Source: Pontibacter arcticus (GTDB lineage Bacteria; Bacteroidota; Bacteroidia; Cytophagales; Hymenobacteraceae). Taken from it: 64,000 nucleotides of DNA. Positions 52,327 through 61,228 of this stretch are shown here, piece by piece (position 1 is the stretch's first letter; each line of letters starts with the position of its first letter). The translations under genes and the position numbers were made by a program. The stretch covers positions 620,001 to 684,000 of the forward strand of contig NZ_QMDV01000002.1 in NCBI RefSeq assembly GCF_003284895.1. The letters are read 5' to 3'. The notes under the pieces are model-generated. The model did no database searches. It was given only the letters and a program-made list of their open reading frames with translations, and had not been told where the DNA came from.

Positions 52327-52409
52327 ACCCCAAAAATAACCTAAATACCGACATTCTGAAACCAACTCACCGCGTTAGCGTTCCTGGCTTGTATTAATTA
52401 TGAAAATTG

Positions 52410-52442
52410 TTGCCGTATTATTCGGTTCAACTGTTATATTTG
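52410..52442 (+). promoter_or_regulatory. Promoter of the hisHAFI unit
   Basis: TATATTTG (52435-52442) matches TAnnTTTG exactly; a TTG at 52410-52412 lies 22 bp upstream, slightly further than the usual 19. Transcription would start almost at the leader ATG (52448). Confidence 0.6.
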
Positions 52443-52447
52443 CCTCC

Positions 52448-52528
52448 ATGTATAACGCACCGGCTCATTTGCATCATCATCATGCACGAAATGCAACTTT
52501 CGGAGCCGTCTGCCTATGGATTAGATAA
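52448..52528 (+). CDS. hisL: His-rich leader peptide of hisHAFI
   Basis: 26-codon ORF beginning MYNAPAHLHHHHARN with four consecutive His codons (52472-52483) plus one more at 52466, stop at 52526-52528. It is followed by a strong terminator before hisH. TTTCGGAG at 52498-52505 is perfectly complementary to CTCCGAAA at 52559-52566 in the terminator 5' arm and loop, a ready antiterminator. Confidence 0.93.
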   Translation: MYNAPAHLHHHHARNATFGAVCLWIR

Positions 52529-52548
52529 TCGTATACTTTTATACTTCC

Positions 52549-52583
52549 AAAAGCCTGACTCCGAAACGAGTCAGGCTTTTTTT
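52549..52583 (+). terminator. his attenuator terminator
   Basis: Perfect 13-bp stem (52549-52561 with 52568-52580), loop CGAAAC, then a T-run to 52583, about 70 bp before hisH. Confidence 0.93.
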
Positions 52584-52651
52584 GTTTTAGATCGGGATGA
52601 ACAGAATCCATACTTGTGTGTTCATCTGTAACTTTTAAATCATACTTTAAA

Positions 52652-53233
52652 ATGAACCTAGTTATAGTGGATTACAAAGCCGGAAACGTGCAGTCTGTGC
52701 TTTTTGCGCTGGAACGGCTGGGCGTGCAGGCAAAACTGAGCAGCGATTTCGAAACGATAAAAGCGGCAGATAAGGTGATCTTTCCGGGCGTTGGAGAAGC
52801 ATCTGCCGCCATGGCGCAATTAAAAGCCCGCAACCTGGATAAACTGTTGCCCGAGTTGGAGCAGCCTTTTTTTGGCGTTTGCCTGGGCATGCAGTTGCTT
52901 TGTCAGCATTCTGAAGAAAGCGACACGGATTTGCTAGGAATTATCCCGTTACCAGTAAAGCGTTTTCAGACTGATCTGAAAGTACCGCACATGGGCTGGA
53001 ACCAGCTCGCAAACCTGAAAACGCCTTTATTTGAGGGCGTGGCCGAGCAGGATTTTGTATACTATGTGCACAGCTTTTATGTACCCCTCAGCGAGTATAC
53101 GATTGCCCAAACGTCATACCCGGATGCGTTTTCGGCAGCCTTACAGTATAAAAATTTCTATGCGGCCCAGTTTCACCCCGAAAAAAGCGGCGCAGCCGGT
53201 TCTCAGATACTTCAAAACTTTTTAGCATTATGA
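52652..53233 (+). CDS. hisH: Imidazole glycerol phosphate synthase, glutaminase subunit
   Basis: Hydrolyses glutamine to feed ammonia to HisF. 193 residues from MNLVIVDYKAGNVQSVLFALERLG (52652); the frame is open to 52616 but the start just after the A-rich stretch fits the family. FPGVGEASAAMAQL, FFGVCLGMQLLCQHSEES (Cys about 77), VPHMGWNQ, YYVHSFY and QFHPEKSGAAGSQILQNF are conserved. Overlaps hisA by 4 bp. Confidence 0.97.
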   Translation: MNLVIVDYKAGNVQSVLFALERLGVQAKLSSDFETIKAADKVIFPGVGEASAAMAQLKARNLDKLLPELEQPFFGVCLGMQLLCQHSEESDTDLLGIIPLPVKRFQTDLKVPHMGWNQLANLKTPLFEGVAEQDFVYYVHSFYVPLSEYTIAQTSYPDAFSAALQYKNFYAAQFHPEKSGAAGSQILQNFLAL

Positions 53234-53952
53234 TGGAAATTATTCCTGCCATAGATATAATCGGAGGCCAGTGTGTGCGCCTGTCCGAAGGTGATTTTGC
53301 CCGCCAGACTACTTACAATAGCAACCCGCTGGAAGTTGCCAAAATGTTTGAAGCCAATGGCATTACACGACTGCATTTAGTTGACCTGGATGGCGCAAGA
53401 GCCAAAAAGCCGGTAAACCTGGCCGTGCTCGAAAGTATAGCTACCAATACAAATTTAACAATTGATTTTGGTGGCGGTTTGCAATCAGATGAAGCGGTGC
53501 AGCAGGCATTTGATGCGGGTGCAAAACAGATCACAGCCGGAAGTATAGCCGTACGCGAACCGGAAAAAGTAAAAAGCTGGCTGATAAAGTATGGCGCGGA
53601 AAAGATCATCATCGGTGCTGATTTTAAAGGAACGAACATCGCAATTGCCGCCTGGACCGAAGAAAGCCAGTTTTCGTTGCAGGATTTTATGGCTGGTTAT
53701 GTTAAAACCGGAGCTAAGTTATTTATCTGTACCGATGTAAGCAAAGACGGCATGCTGCAGGGCCCCTCCATGAACACATACCGACACCTGCGGCTTACCT
53801 TACCTGAAGCAGGTCTGATTGCCAGCGGCGGCGTTACCACCATCCAGGACCTGGAAGAGCTGCAGGAAATAGGTGTAACAGGCGCCATCATTGGCAAAGC
53901 CATTTACGAAGGAACGATTGATCTGAAAGACTTAGCGCGATTTTTATGTTAA
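53230..53952 (+). CDS. hisA: ProFAR isomerase
   Basis: Isomerises ProFAR to PRFAR. 240 residues, (beta/alpha)8 barrel. [26 protein letters not shown] (4-29, catalytic Asp), [45 protein letters not shown] (second Asp) and [22 protein letters not shown] gives two possible starts (53230 or 53233). Lies between hisH and hisF with overlaps at both ends. Confidence 0.97.
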   Translation: MMEIIPAIDIIGGQCVRLSEGDFARQTTYNSNPLEVAKMFEANGITRLHLVDLDGARAKKPVNLAVLESIATNTNLTIDFGGGLQSDEAVQQAFDAGAKQITAGSIAVREPEKVKSWLIKYGAEKIIIGADFKGTNIAIAAWTEESQFSLQDFMAGYVKTGAKLFICTDVSKDGMLQGPSMNTYRHLRLTLPEAGLIASGGVTTIQDLEELQEIGVTGAIIGKAIYEGTIDLKDLARFLC

Positions 53953-54704
53953 CCAAACGCATTATTCCCTGCCTCGATATTAAGAATGGCCGCTGCGTAA
54001 AAGGTATCCAGTTCGAGAACATTCGCGATGCCGGCGACCCGGTGCAACTGGCCAAATGGTATGCCGAGCAAGGCGCTGACGAACTTGTTTTTCTGGATAT
54101 TACCGCCACAAACGAAGAGCGCAAAACCTTTGCAGAACTGGTACGCGATATTGCCCGCCACATTGATATTCCGTTTACAGTGGGTGGTGGCATCAGTTCT
54201 GTGGCAGATGTGGAAGTGCTACTAATGGCAGGTGCCGATAAAGTTTCGATCAACTCATCGGCCATAAAAAATCCGGCGCTGATCGAGGAACTTGCCAAAC
54301 ACTTCGGGAGCCAGTGCGTTACCGTAGCCATCGACACCAAGTATACCGAAGCAACCGGCTGGAAAGTATACACCCGCGCCGGCACCATCGAAACCGAACA
54401 TGCTACCGTGGACTGGGCTAAAAAAGTAACAGAACTGGGCGCAGGCGAAATTCTTTTAACAAGTATGAACAACGATGGCACCAAAGCAGGCTTTGCCCTG
54501 GATATAACCAAAGCCGTTTCGGAAGCCGTTACAGTGCCGGTTATTGCTTCGGGTGGCGCCGGTACAATGCAGCATTTTTCGGATGCTTTTAAAGAAGCCA
54601 ATGCCGACGCAGCACTTGCCGCCAGCCTGTTCCATTTCCGTGAACTGGAGATTCCGGTACTTAAAAACTTCCTGAAAACGCAGGGAGTTGATGTAAGAAT
54701 TTAA
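53946..54704 (+). CDS. hisF: Imidazole glycerol phosphate synthase, cyclase subunit
   Basis: Makes IGP and AICAR from PRFAR with ammonia from HisH. 252 residues, barrel with two half-repeats: [50 protein letters not shown] (5-54, catalytic Asp about 11), [52 protein letters not shown] (second Asp) and [13 protein letters not shown]. Overlaps hisA by 7 bp. Confidence 0.97.
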   Translation: MLTKRIIPCLDIKNGRCVKGIQFENIRDAGDPVQLAKWYAEQGADELVFLDITATNEERKTFAELVRDIARHIDIPFTVGGGISSVADVEVLLMAGADKVSINSSAIKNPALIEELAKHFGSQCVTVAIDTKYTEATGWKVYTRAGTIETEHATVDWAKKVTELGAGEILLTSMNNDGTKAGFALDITKAVSEAVTVPVIASGGAGTMQHFSDAFKEANADAALAASLFHFRELEIPVLKNFLKTQGVDVRI

Positions 54705-54776
54705 TTGTTGAATGAGTGAATGTGTGATTGAGCGATTAAATCTCAGAACTCAAAACTCGAGACTCAGAACTAAAGT

Positions 54777-55385
54777 ATGAATTTAGATTTCGATAAAATG
54801 GAGGGGCTGATGCCTGCCGTGATACAGGATAATACCACCGGCCAGGTTTTAATGTTGGGTTACATGAACCAGGAAGCGCTGGAGAAAACACAGCAGGAGG
54901 GTTTGGTCACGTTCTTCTCACGTTCCAAAAACCGCCTCTGGACCAAAGGAGAAACATCAGGCAACACCATGCAGGTGGTCAGTATAAAAGAAGATTGCGA
55001 CAATGATTCGTTGCTGATTAAAGTGAACCCGAACGGACCGACCTGCCATACCGGCGAAACAAGTTGTTTCGGGGAAGAGGCAAGCAGCAAAAGAACAAAA
55101 GCGATCCAGTTTATCGCGCAGCTGGAAGAAGTAATACAGCAGCGAAAGCTAAATCCGGCGGAGGGTTCTTATACCAACTTTCTGTTTGATAAAGGTATCA
55201 ACAAAATAGCACAGAAAGTAGGCGAAGAAGCTGTTGAAACAGTGATAGATGCCGTAGCCGGTAAAACAGAAACCATGAAAGGCGAAGCTGCCGATCTGCT
55301 CTACCACTTATTGGTATTACTGGCAGCCAGCAACCTCGAACTTGCCGATGTGGTGGAAGTGTTGCAGGAACGACACAAAAAATAA
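54777..55385 (+). CDS. hisIE: Bifunctional phosphoribosyl-AMP cyclohydrolase / phosphoribosyl-ATP pyrophosphatase
   Basis: Steps 2 and 3 of the pathway in one 202-residue protein. HisI half (about 1-105): MLGYMNQEALEKTQQEGLVTFFSRSKNRLWTKGETSGNTMQVV, DCDNDSLLIKVNPNGPTCHTGETSCF with Zn and Mg ligands. HisE half (about 115-202): GSYTNFLFDKGINKIAQKVGEEAVETVIDAVAG...EAADLLYHLLVLLA, the MazG-like metal site. It follows hisF after 72 bp of oligo-like repeats (GAATGAGTGAATGTG type) and ends in a strong terminator, closing the second his unit. Confidence 0.97.
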   Translation: MNLDFDKMEGLMPAVIQDNTTGQVLMLGYMNQEALEKTQQEGLVTFFSRSKNRLWTKGETSGNTMQVVSIKEDCDNDSLLIKVNPNGPTCHTGETSCFGEEASSKRTKAIQFIAQLEEVIQQRKLNPAEGSYTNFLFDKGINKIAQKVGEEAVETVIDAVAGKTETMKGEAADLLYHLLVLLAASNLELADVVEVLQERHKK

Positions 55386-55394
55386 CGAAAATGC

Positions 55395-55446
55395 AAAGTA
55401 TAAAAGCAGGGTAATTAGGAAATAATATGCCCTGCTTTTATACTTT
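55395..55446. terminator. Bidirectional terminator between hisIE and the alanine racemase gene
   Basis: Perfect 17-bp stem (55395-55411 with 55430-55446), loop 18 nt. The outer arms are AAAGTATAAAA and its complement. Confidence 0.9.
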
Positions 55447-55527
55447 TAATCTGCTTAGTGCTTATATATAACATTATAAGGTCCCTTGCAGCATGTAATT
55501 TAGATGCTAGCATAAGTATAGTTTAAA

Positions 55528-56679
55528 CTACTCTATAATTACACGCGGAATATTAAGCGGGAGCCGGGTTAATAATTCATAATTCAGTTGGGTGCTGAGC
55601 TCACCGAAAGAGGCTACCGTTATACTTTCATTTCCCTGTTTCCCTAACAAAACCACTTCATCCTCTTTTTGTACATCGGCAATGTGCGTTACATCCACCA
55701 TCATCACATTCATGTTTACGTTGCCTACTACAGTGGCGCGTTGCCCCCTGATAAGTACATGGCCCAAATTGCTGAGTGAGCGGCTATACCCCCAGGAATA
55801 GCCAACAGGGATGATGGCAACGGTCATATCCCGGGATGCCTGATAGGAAGTGCCATAGCCAATATATTCTCCCTGCGGGACAGACTTCAGACTCATGATG
55901 CGGGTCTTCCAGTTGATCAGCCGGCGTAAGGGGTCCGTTTTTTCTTTATGCTGTCCGAAATACTGGCTGTGCGTTTCCGGGCTGGGCCACAAGCCATACT
56001 GCATGATCCCTACCCGAACCATATCCATATGCGTTTCCGGATATGCCATTACAGCTGCAGAGCAGGCAGAATGTAACTGCCTGGGTATTATATTATGTTG
56101 AAGTAACTTGTCTACCTGTTGTTTAAAGCGTTGCTGCTGTGCCATAACCCTGTCATGGTTCTGCACACTTTCGGCACCGGCATAGTGGGTGCATAGCCCC
56201 TTTAGCTCTAGATGCTCTTTATTTGAGATTAAAAAGGAGATCACGTTTTGCAGAGAGTTCAGATCAAAACCTGTGCGGTTCATACCTGTTTCCAGCTCCA
56301 CGTGAAGCCTGGCTCTTTTATTTATACTTTTTGCAACAGCTACAGCCTGAATAAGTCGTTCCGGTTCAAAAACAAAAAACTCGATCTCGTTTTGGATCGC
56401 CCATTCCAGCTCCTCGTTATCCAGGTAGCCCATGATCATGATGGTTGTAGGCGCAGGTGCAACCGATGTAAGGCGCAATGCTTCATCGGCACTGAAAACA
56501 GAAAAGTGCGTAACACCACATTCCTGAGCAAGGGGTGCAAACTGCTCAATTCCGTGCCCGTAGGCATTTCCCTTAATCACAGAAGAAAACTGCACTTGCG
56601 GACCTGTTACCTGCTTCAGGAAATCAATATTATTCTGGAGTGCTGATCTGCTTATTTCAATAAAAGAGCTGTTAAACAT
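55528..56679 (-). CDS. alr: Alanine racemase (fold-type III PLP enzyme)
   Basis: Interconverts L- and D-alanine for peptidoglycan. 383 residues. The PLP lysine lies in FSSVIKGNAYGHG (about 31-43), the phosphate/ring residues in VELETGMNRTGF (about 129-140), LKGLCTHYAGAES, MVRVGIMQYGLWPS, and the second catalytic Tyr in GEYIGYGTSYQASRDMTVAIIPVGYSWGY. Stand-alone (no MurF fusion). Its start is 6 bp from the stop of the M20 hydrolase gene, so the two are one transcription unit. Confidence 0.9.
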   Translation of the reverse strand: MFNSSFIEISRSALQNNIDFLKQVTGPQVQFSSVIKGNAYGHGIEQFAPLAQECGVTHFSVFSADEALRLTSVAPAPTTIMIMGYLDNEELEWAIQNEIEFFVFEPERLIQAVAVAKSINKRARLHVELETGMNRTGFDLNSLQNVISFLISNKEHLELKGLCTHYAGAESVQNHDRVMAQQQRFKQQVDKLLQHNIIPRQLHSACSAAVMAYPETHMDMVRVGIMQYGLWPSPETHSQYFGQHKEKTDPLRRLINWKTRIMSLKSVPQGEYIGYGTSYQASRDMTVAIIPVGYSWGYSRSLSNLGHVLIRGQRATVVGNVNMNVMMVDVTHIADVQKEDEVVLLGKQGNESITVASFGELSTQLNYELLTRLPLNIPRVIIE

Positions 56680-56685
56680 AGGAAG

Positions 56686-57849
56686 TTACTGGCGTAGTAT
56701 TTTTTGGAGGATGCCATAAAACAAGGCGGCACCCGTAGGAATAAGTTCATCCGGGAAGTCGTAGTCGGAGTGGTGGAGTTGGGGCTGCGCGGTGCCGGCT
56801 CCCAAACCAAACAAGGCTCCTTTGTAACGTGCTGTAAAGTGCCCGAAATCTTCTGACCACCTGAAAGGCTGTACGGCTTCTTCTACAGCTAGTTCCAACT
56901 CACGTGCGGCACTTCGTACTATTTCAACTTCAGTGTTATGGTTTTGGGTGGCCGGGAATTCTTCTGTAAACTCAATCGTGTGTTCCAGTTTATGAGCAGT
57001 GGCTATGGCCAGAACCTGTTGTTTTGCCAGCTCTTTCAGTTTCTGAAGATCATCCGGCTGATAGGAGCGAAGCGTGGCCATAACCGTAGCAAAACCGGGG
57101 TTCGTGCCAAAAGCAATTTCGCCAAGGCGAGCGTGTATGATAGTGAGCAACGTAAGGTCCTGAAACTGCTTTTTATTTTGAATGATTTCCTCGAAAGCAA
57201 GTATGGTTTCAGCCATCGCCGGTCCCGGATTGAGGCCGTTTTCAGGTTCGGCGGCATGAGAAGGTTTTCCCTGGTAAGTTACGATCATGCCGGTAGAGGC
57301 AGCTGCAAATACATTGTGCCGAATCACAACCTGGTGCAATGGTTTGCCCGGCAAATTATGCAAGGCAAACACATAGTCGGGTTTTATTTCTTTCTCAAAA
57401 CGCTTATCCTGCAAAACAGCCCAGGCACCCGCGCCGTTTTCTTCGGCTGGTTGGTAGAGCAGCACAACTTTACCACGCGCAGGCCGCTGCTGGTGCAGCA
57501 TACTGCCTAAAGCAGTTAAAATTGTCATATGCCCGTCGTGTCCGCATTTATGTCCCTTGCCTTCATACTCTGAAAGGTGCGCAAGATCAGTATTTGTTTC
57601 AGCAATAGGCAAGGCATCCAGCTCAGCCCTGAAAAGTATGGTCGGGCCACCGGGGTTTTCACCGTGAAAGATGGCAGCCACGCCTGTTCCTCCTAAACCA
57701 GTCAGAAGCTGGTCCGGTTTATACTTTTGCAGGTGAGTTCCAATACGATGTGCCGTCTCTGTTTCCTGGCCTGACAGCTCCGGATAGCGATGCAAAGTAT
57801 GGCGCAAAGCTAGTAACTCGGGTAAATCGGATAAATTGGAGTAAAGCAT
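56686..57849 (-). CDS. M20-family amidohydrolase (HipO/IAA-amidohydrolase-like)
   Basis: 387-residue di-metal hydrolase cleaving N-acyl or N-carbamoyl amino acids. ALRHTLHRYPELSGQETETAHRI (15-37), GHKCGHDGHMTILTALG (about 98-114, metal ligands), LLYQPAEENGAGAW (Glu general base and ligand), FALHNLPGKP and a C-terminal His ligand in QLHHSDYDFPDELIPTG. Cytoplasmic. First gene of a unit with alanine racemase; together they may act on D- or N-acylated amino acids from wall recycling, which is inference. Confidence 0.9.
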   Translation of the reverse strand: MLYSNLSDLPELLALRHTLHRYPELSGQETETAHRIGTHLQKYKPDQLLTGLGGTGVAAIFHGENPGGPTILFRAELDALPIAETNTDLAHLSEYEGKGHKCGHDGHMTILTALGSMLHQQRPARGKVVLLYQPAEENGAGAWAVLQDKRFEKEIKPDYVFALHNLPGKPLHQVVIRHNVFAAASTGMIVTYQGKPSHAAEPENGLNPGPAMAETILAFEEIIQNKKQFQDLTLLTIIHARLGEIAFGTNPGFATVMATLRSYQPDDLQKLKELAKQQVLAIATAHKLEHTIEFTEEFPATQNHNTEVEIVRSAARELELAVEEAVQPFRWSEDFGHFTARYKGALFGLGAGTAQPQLHHSDYDFPDELIPTGAALFYGILQKILRQ

Positions 57850-58121
57850 AAGTTTGAAAGTATAAATTTATTCTTCTTTAGATCCCTTAGTGATAAAGCA
57901 TCCAGTAAAGTCATATTTCAGGAAAGCAATATTGCGCTGTCGTTTAAATGCGCTTATTTTTATTGTACTGATCAGAATAAATTATTCCTAAATAAGCTGA
58001 CCAAAACAATCATTTGTTTTAGTAGTCATCGCACTTTAAATTTTTTAACAAATAAATAATTGCATTTCCCTAACCTCGGTATCGTTTTAGATGTTTAATA
58101 GAAGGGTTATTTTAAATCTAT

Positions 58122-58955
58122 ATGTTGCACTTAAAAAAATCGAAAGCGAACAGCCGTTCTTCGGAGCAGTTTAATTTAGAGCTGCCTGATAGCCATGGGC
58201 CTTTCCATATTATCGGAGATGTGCATGGGTGTTTTGATGAACTGGTATGCCTGCTTCAGAAATTAGGGTACAGCATTACTTTTGATCAAAAGAAGCAAGC
58301 TTATAACATTGAAACGCCTGGCAACTTTAAAGTAATCTTTGTAGGCGATCTGGTAGACCGAGGCCCCAATTCGCCTGAGGTATTGCGACTTGTGATGGAT
58401 ATGATGACGCAAGGCCTTGCCTACTGCGTAAGCGGAAACCACGACGATAAACTATTCCGTAAACTACAGGGCCGGCACGTTAAAATACGCCATGGGCTCG
58501 AACTCACTGTAGAACAACTCGAAAAGTATGATAAAGCTTTTCATGAACGCATCCTTGATTTTCTGGGATCATTACCGCACCATATCATACTGGATAACGG
58601 CCGCCTGGTAGTAGCGCATGCCGGCCTGGAAGAGCGCTTACACGGGAGCAATACCAAAGGAGTTCGCGAACTATGCCTTTACGGACCCACAACCGGAGAA
58701 ACAGACAGCTATGGCTTACCTATTCGCTTAGACTGGGCCGCAGATTATTGCGGTAAAGCCATTGTAGTTTACGGTCATACACCGGTACACGAACCAAACT
58801 GGCGAAACAACACCATTAATATTGATACTGGTTGTGTTTTCGGAGGTCGCTTATCTGCCTTAACCTATCCCGATCATGTTATCACTTCTGTAAACGCATT
58901 CGAAGTATACGCAAACTCAATCCGCCCATTTCTGAAAAACTACCATCACCAATAA
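58122..58955 (+). CDS. PPP-family metallophosphoesterase (ApaH/PrpE-like)
   Basis: 277 residues. The PPP signature is complete: IIGDVHGCFDELVCLL (about 30-45), VIFVGDLVDRGPNSPEVLRLV (about 70-90), CVSGNHDDKL (about 105-114) and IVVYGHTPVHEP (about 222-233), giving a di-metal site. The group includes symmetrical diadenosine tetraphosphatases, PrpE and Pnkp phosphatases; the exact substrate is not decidable. It is transcribed alone and divergently from the M20 gene. Confidence 0.85.
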   Translation: MLHLKKSKANSRSSEQFNLELPDSHGPFHIIGDVHGCFDELVCLLQKLGYSITFDQKKQAYNIETPGNFKVIFVGDLVDRGPNSPEVLRLVMDMMTQGLAYCVSGNHDDKLFRKLQGRHVKIRHGLELTVEQLEKYDKAFHERILDFLGSLPHHIILDNGRLVVAHAGLEERLHGSNTKGVRELCLYGPTTGETDSYGLPIRLDWAADYCGKAIVVYGHTPVHEPNWRNNTINIDTGCVFGGRLSALTYPDHVITSVNAFEVYANSIRPFLKNYHHQ

Positions 58956-59000
58956 GTACTTACCTTATCAGCTCCTAAAACAGCTCCAGTTAAAAATAAG

Positions 59001-59630
59001 TCATGCTGGTATCAAGCCTTTCGATTGCCACTCAGCTAGCGGTAATTCAATATCCTTGATCTGTCCGCATTGTATATCGAGCACCCAGCCGTGTACCTGC
59101 GGATACTTTCCTTTTTGGTGGGCACTGTGCATGACCGAAGAAATACAAATGTTTTTAACCTGAGCGATCACATTTAGTTCGGCAAGCTTATTAATGCGGT
59201 CATCCTCACTTGGAAGCGCATCAATCTCTGCCCGGTTATTCAGGTATATTTCACGGATCGGGTTTACCCAGTTTCCTACCACACCGGTAGCTGTACCGCT
59301 GTAAGCTGCTGCAACGCCACCGCAGCGGTAATGCCCGCAAACTACAATGTGTTTTACTTCCAGTACATCCACTGCATATTCCAGCACAGCCAGCAGGTTC
59401 ATATCGGTTAATGATACCTGGTTGGCTACATTCCGGTGAATAAAAAGCTCGCCCGGTTCTGTTTTCGTGAAGTTATTTAAAGGCATCCGGCTATCTGAGC
59501 ATCCAATAAACAGGAAAGGTGGTTTCTGGCCTTCCGAGAGTTTATCAAAGTATAAAGCATCGGTTTGCAGCCTTTCAGAGGCCCACTCTTTGTTGTTCCG
59601 GATCAGGTCTTCGTAGTTGTGGTAGTGCAT
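59001..59630 (-). CDS. can: Beta-class carbonic anhydrase
   Basis: Zinc enzyme for CO2/bicarbonate interconversion. 209 residues. Zn ligands are seen in FIGCSDSRMPLNNF (Cys, with the DSR dyad, about 42-55) and VVCGHYRCGGVAAAY (His and Cys, about 96-110); FIHRNVANQVSLTD is the conserved loop. Last gene of a four-gene minus-strand run starting with the SSS transporter, 52 bp after the racemase-like gene. Bicarbonate supply to anabolism is the usual role. Confidence 0.93.
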   Translation of the reverse strand: MHYHNYEDLIRNNKEWASERLQTDALYFDKLSEGQKPPFLFIGCSDSRMPLNNFTKTEPGELFIHRNVANQVSLTDMNLLAVLEYAVDVLEVKHIVVCGHYRCGGVAAAYSGTATGVVGNWVNPIREIYLNNRAEIDALPSEDDRINKLAELNVIAQVKNICISSVMHSAHQKGKYPQVHGWVLDIQCGQIKDIELPLAEWQSKGLIPA

Positions 59631-59682
59631 CGCTTTCTGGTTTTAAATTAAAATTTTTAGAATTGAATTTAAAGGATCTCCT

Positions 59683-60765
59683 TTAACCTGGTGCATCAGT
59701 TACAACCTCTTTGCTGATATACCGGGAGTTGAGTAAGCTGAGCGCGCCCATATACCGGAGCCCGAATTGCAGCGTATCGCCCACTTTATACTTGTCTGCA
59801 TTCTTACCCAACTCAATCACGAGCATATCCGAACTGGCCCCCACAACAGTTTGCTCATCCTTCATGATCAAAAACTTAGGATTGATATCCAGCAGTCCCA
59901 CATCTAAAATAGCGCGGTGAGATTTTTTGCCATAAAGCGATTCATCAATCTCGTAGCTGTCGCCACTTGGGTTTTCTGCCATAATTCCGTTGGGCACCAT
60001 AGGCTTTTCGGTGAGTTCTATAATTTCGGCGCTGAGTTCAAACACATCATGGTGCATGCCTTCAAAAGTTTCTCCGGTAAAAAGGTTAAGCCCGAAAAAG
60101 AGCGCCTCCCCAACCCTGAAATGGTTGATCCCTTTGGGTAACTGGTGTGTGAACAGAAGCGGAATAGTAACGGAAGTGCCACCAGAAATCCAGGGAATTT
60201 TACGGTTAAATTTTGCCTCGATGATCTGGGTATAAAGGCTCAGCTGTATCAGCTTATCCTGGGTTGGCATAACGCCGTGCAGGCAATTAAAATTAGCGCC
60301 AAGCCCAATCACGGATATACCCGGCAGCTCAAAAACCTGTGCATAAAAGTTTATCAGTTCTTCACCCATCACACCTTCGCGCAGATCGCCCATCTCGATC
60401 ATGATGATGATCTTGTGAATTTTTTGCTGCCGTACAGCTTCCGCTGATAAGAGCCGGATAATATCCAGTTCTGTTTCAAAACTAACGTCAGCAAATTTGA
60501 TGATATCGGGTATACTTTTTTTGGGAGCCGGTTTTATGTAAACGGTCTGTACATCAGGTGCAATTTTCTTGATCGCTTTGAGGTTGCTCACGCGCGAATC
60601 GTGTACTTCCTTCACACCCAGATCAAGTACTTCGCGCAGGAATTTCTCTTCCCCGCACAGTAGTTTGGTCACGATGCCGTAATCAATTTTGTGGGCTTTA
60701 AAGACCTGTTCCAGGTGCCGGTAGTTGTGTTGCAGTTTATTGCGGTAAAGCTTTAAAACAGCCAT
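59683..60765 (-). CDS. Alanine/ornithine racemase-family PLP enzyme
   Basis: 360-residue fold-type III PLP protein of the YhfX/ornithine-racemase group. The PLP-lysine region is IDYGIVTKLLCGEEKFLREVLDLG (about 27-50), IIIMIEMGDLREGV (about 119-132) resembles the racemase barrel, and HFRVGEALFFGLNLFTG is conserved. The C-terminal beta domain ends SRYISKEVV. It would racemise an amino acid such as ornithine; the actual substrate is unknown. 3 bp after the GNAT gene, so tightly coupled with it. Confidence 0.86.
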   Translation of the reverse strand: MAVLKLYRNKLQHNYRHLEQVFKAHKIDYGIVTKLLCGEEKFLREVLDLGVKEVHDSRVSNLKAIKKIAPDVQTVYIKPAPKKSIPDIIKFADVSFETELDIIRLLSAEAVRQQKIHKIIIMIEMGDLREGVMGEELINFYAQVFELPGISVIGLGANFNCLHGVMPTQDKLIQLSLYTQIIEAKFNRKIPWISGGTSVTIPLLFTHQLPKGINHFRVGEALFFGLNLFTGETFEGMHHDVFELSAEIIELTEKPMVPNGIMAENPSGDSYEIDESLYGKKSHRAILDVGLLDINPKFLIMKDEQTVVGASSDMLVIELGKNADKYKVGDTLQFGLRYMGALSLLNSRYISKEVVTDAPG

Positions 60766-60768
60766 TTT

Positions 60769-61221
60769 TTATCGTTGTAATCTGTATTCCAAATATTTAT
60801 TTGTGAAACCCATTTTCTCATACAGGTGCCGTGCGGGGTTCTGAGGTTCTACGTGCAGGGCTATACTTCCAGATACGGTTTCGGTTGCCAGTTCCACCAG
60901 TCTTTTACCAACACCTTTGCCGCGCTGGCTACTATCAACCGCTACATAAACCAGTATGTTTTCCGGTATGTAGCCGCTCATGCCGGTGTTGTTCAGAATA
61001 AGCGCCCCTACTACACGGTCGTTTTCGCGGGCTACCAGTACGGCGCCGCCTTTACCTTCCGCTTCTGACAAGGCATAATCCATGCATTTGGAAATATCTG
61101 CACGTGCATCGCCATACTCATCCAGGTGCTGAAAAAGAAAATCGATCACCTCATCGCGATTCATGTTATGCTGTTCCTGAGGCGTGTAACTCGTGTAGTG
61201 TAGGCTGTTTTCTTCTGCCAT
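60769..61221 (-). CDS. GNAT-family N-acetyltransferase
   Basis: 150 residues with the GNAT acetyl-CoA-binding motif VYVAVDSSQRGKGVGKRLVELAT (about 90-112, R/QxxGxG/A as QRGKGVG), preceded by AVLVARENDRVVGALIL and followed by LHVEPQNPARHLYEKMGFTNKYLEYRL. It transfers an acetyl group, perhaps to an amino acid, given the adjacent racemase and transporter. Between SSS (7 bp) and racemase (3 bp) genes. Confidence 0.9.
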   Translation of the reverse strand: MAEENSLHYTSYTPQEQHNMNRDEVIDFLFQHLDEYGDARADISKCMDYALSEAEGKGGAVLVARENDRVVGALILNNTGMSGYIPENILVYVAVDSSQRGKGVGKRLVELATETVSGSIALHVEPQNPARHLYEKMGFTNKYLEYRLQR

Positions 61222-61228
61222 GTTAGCT

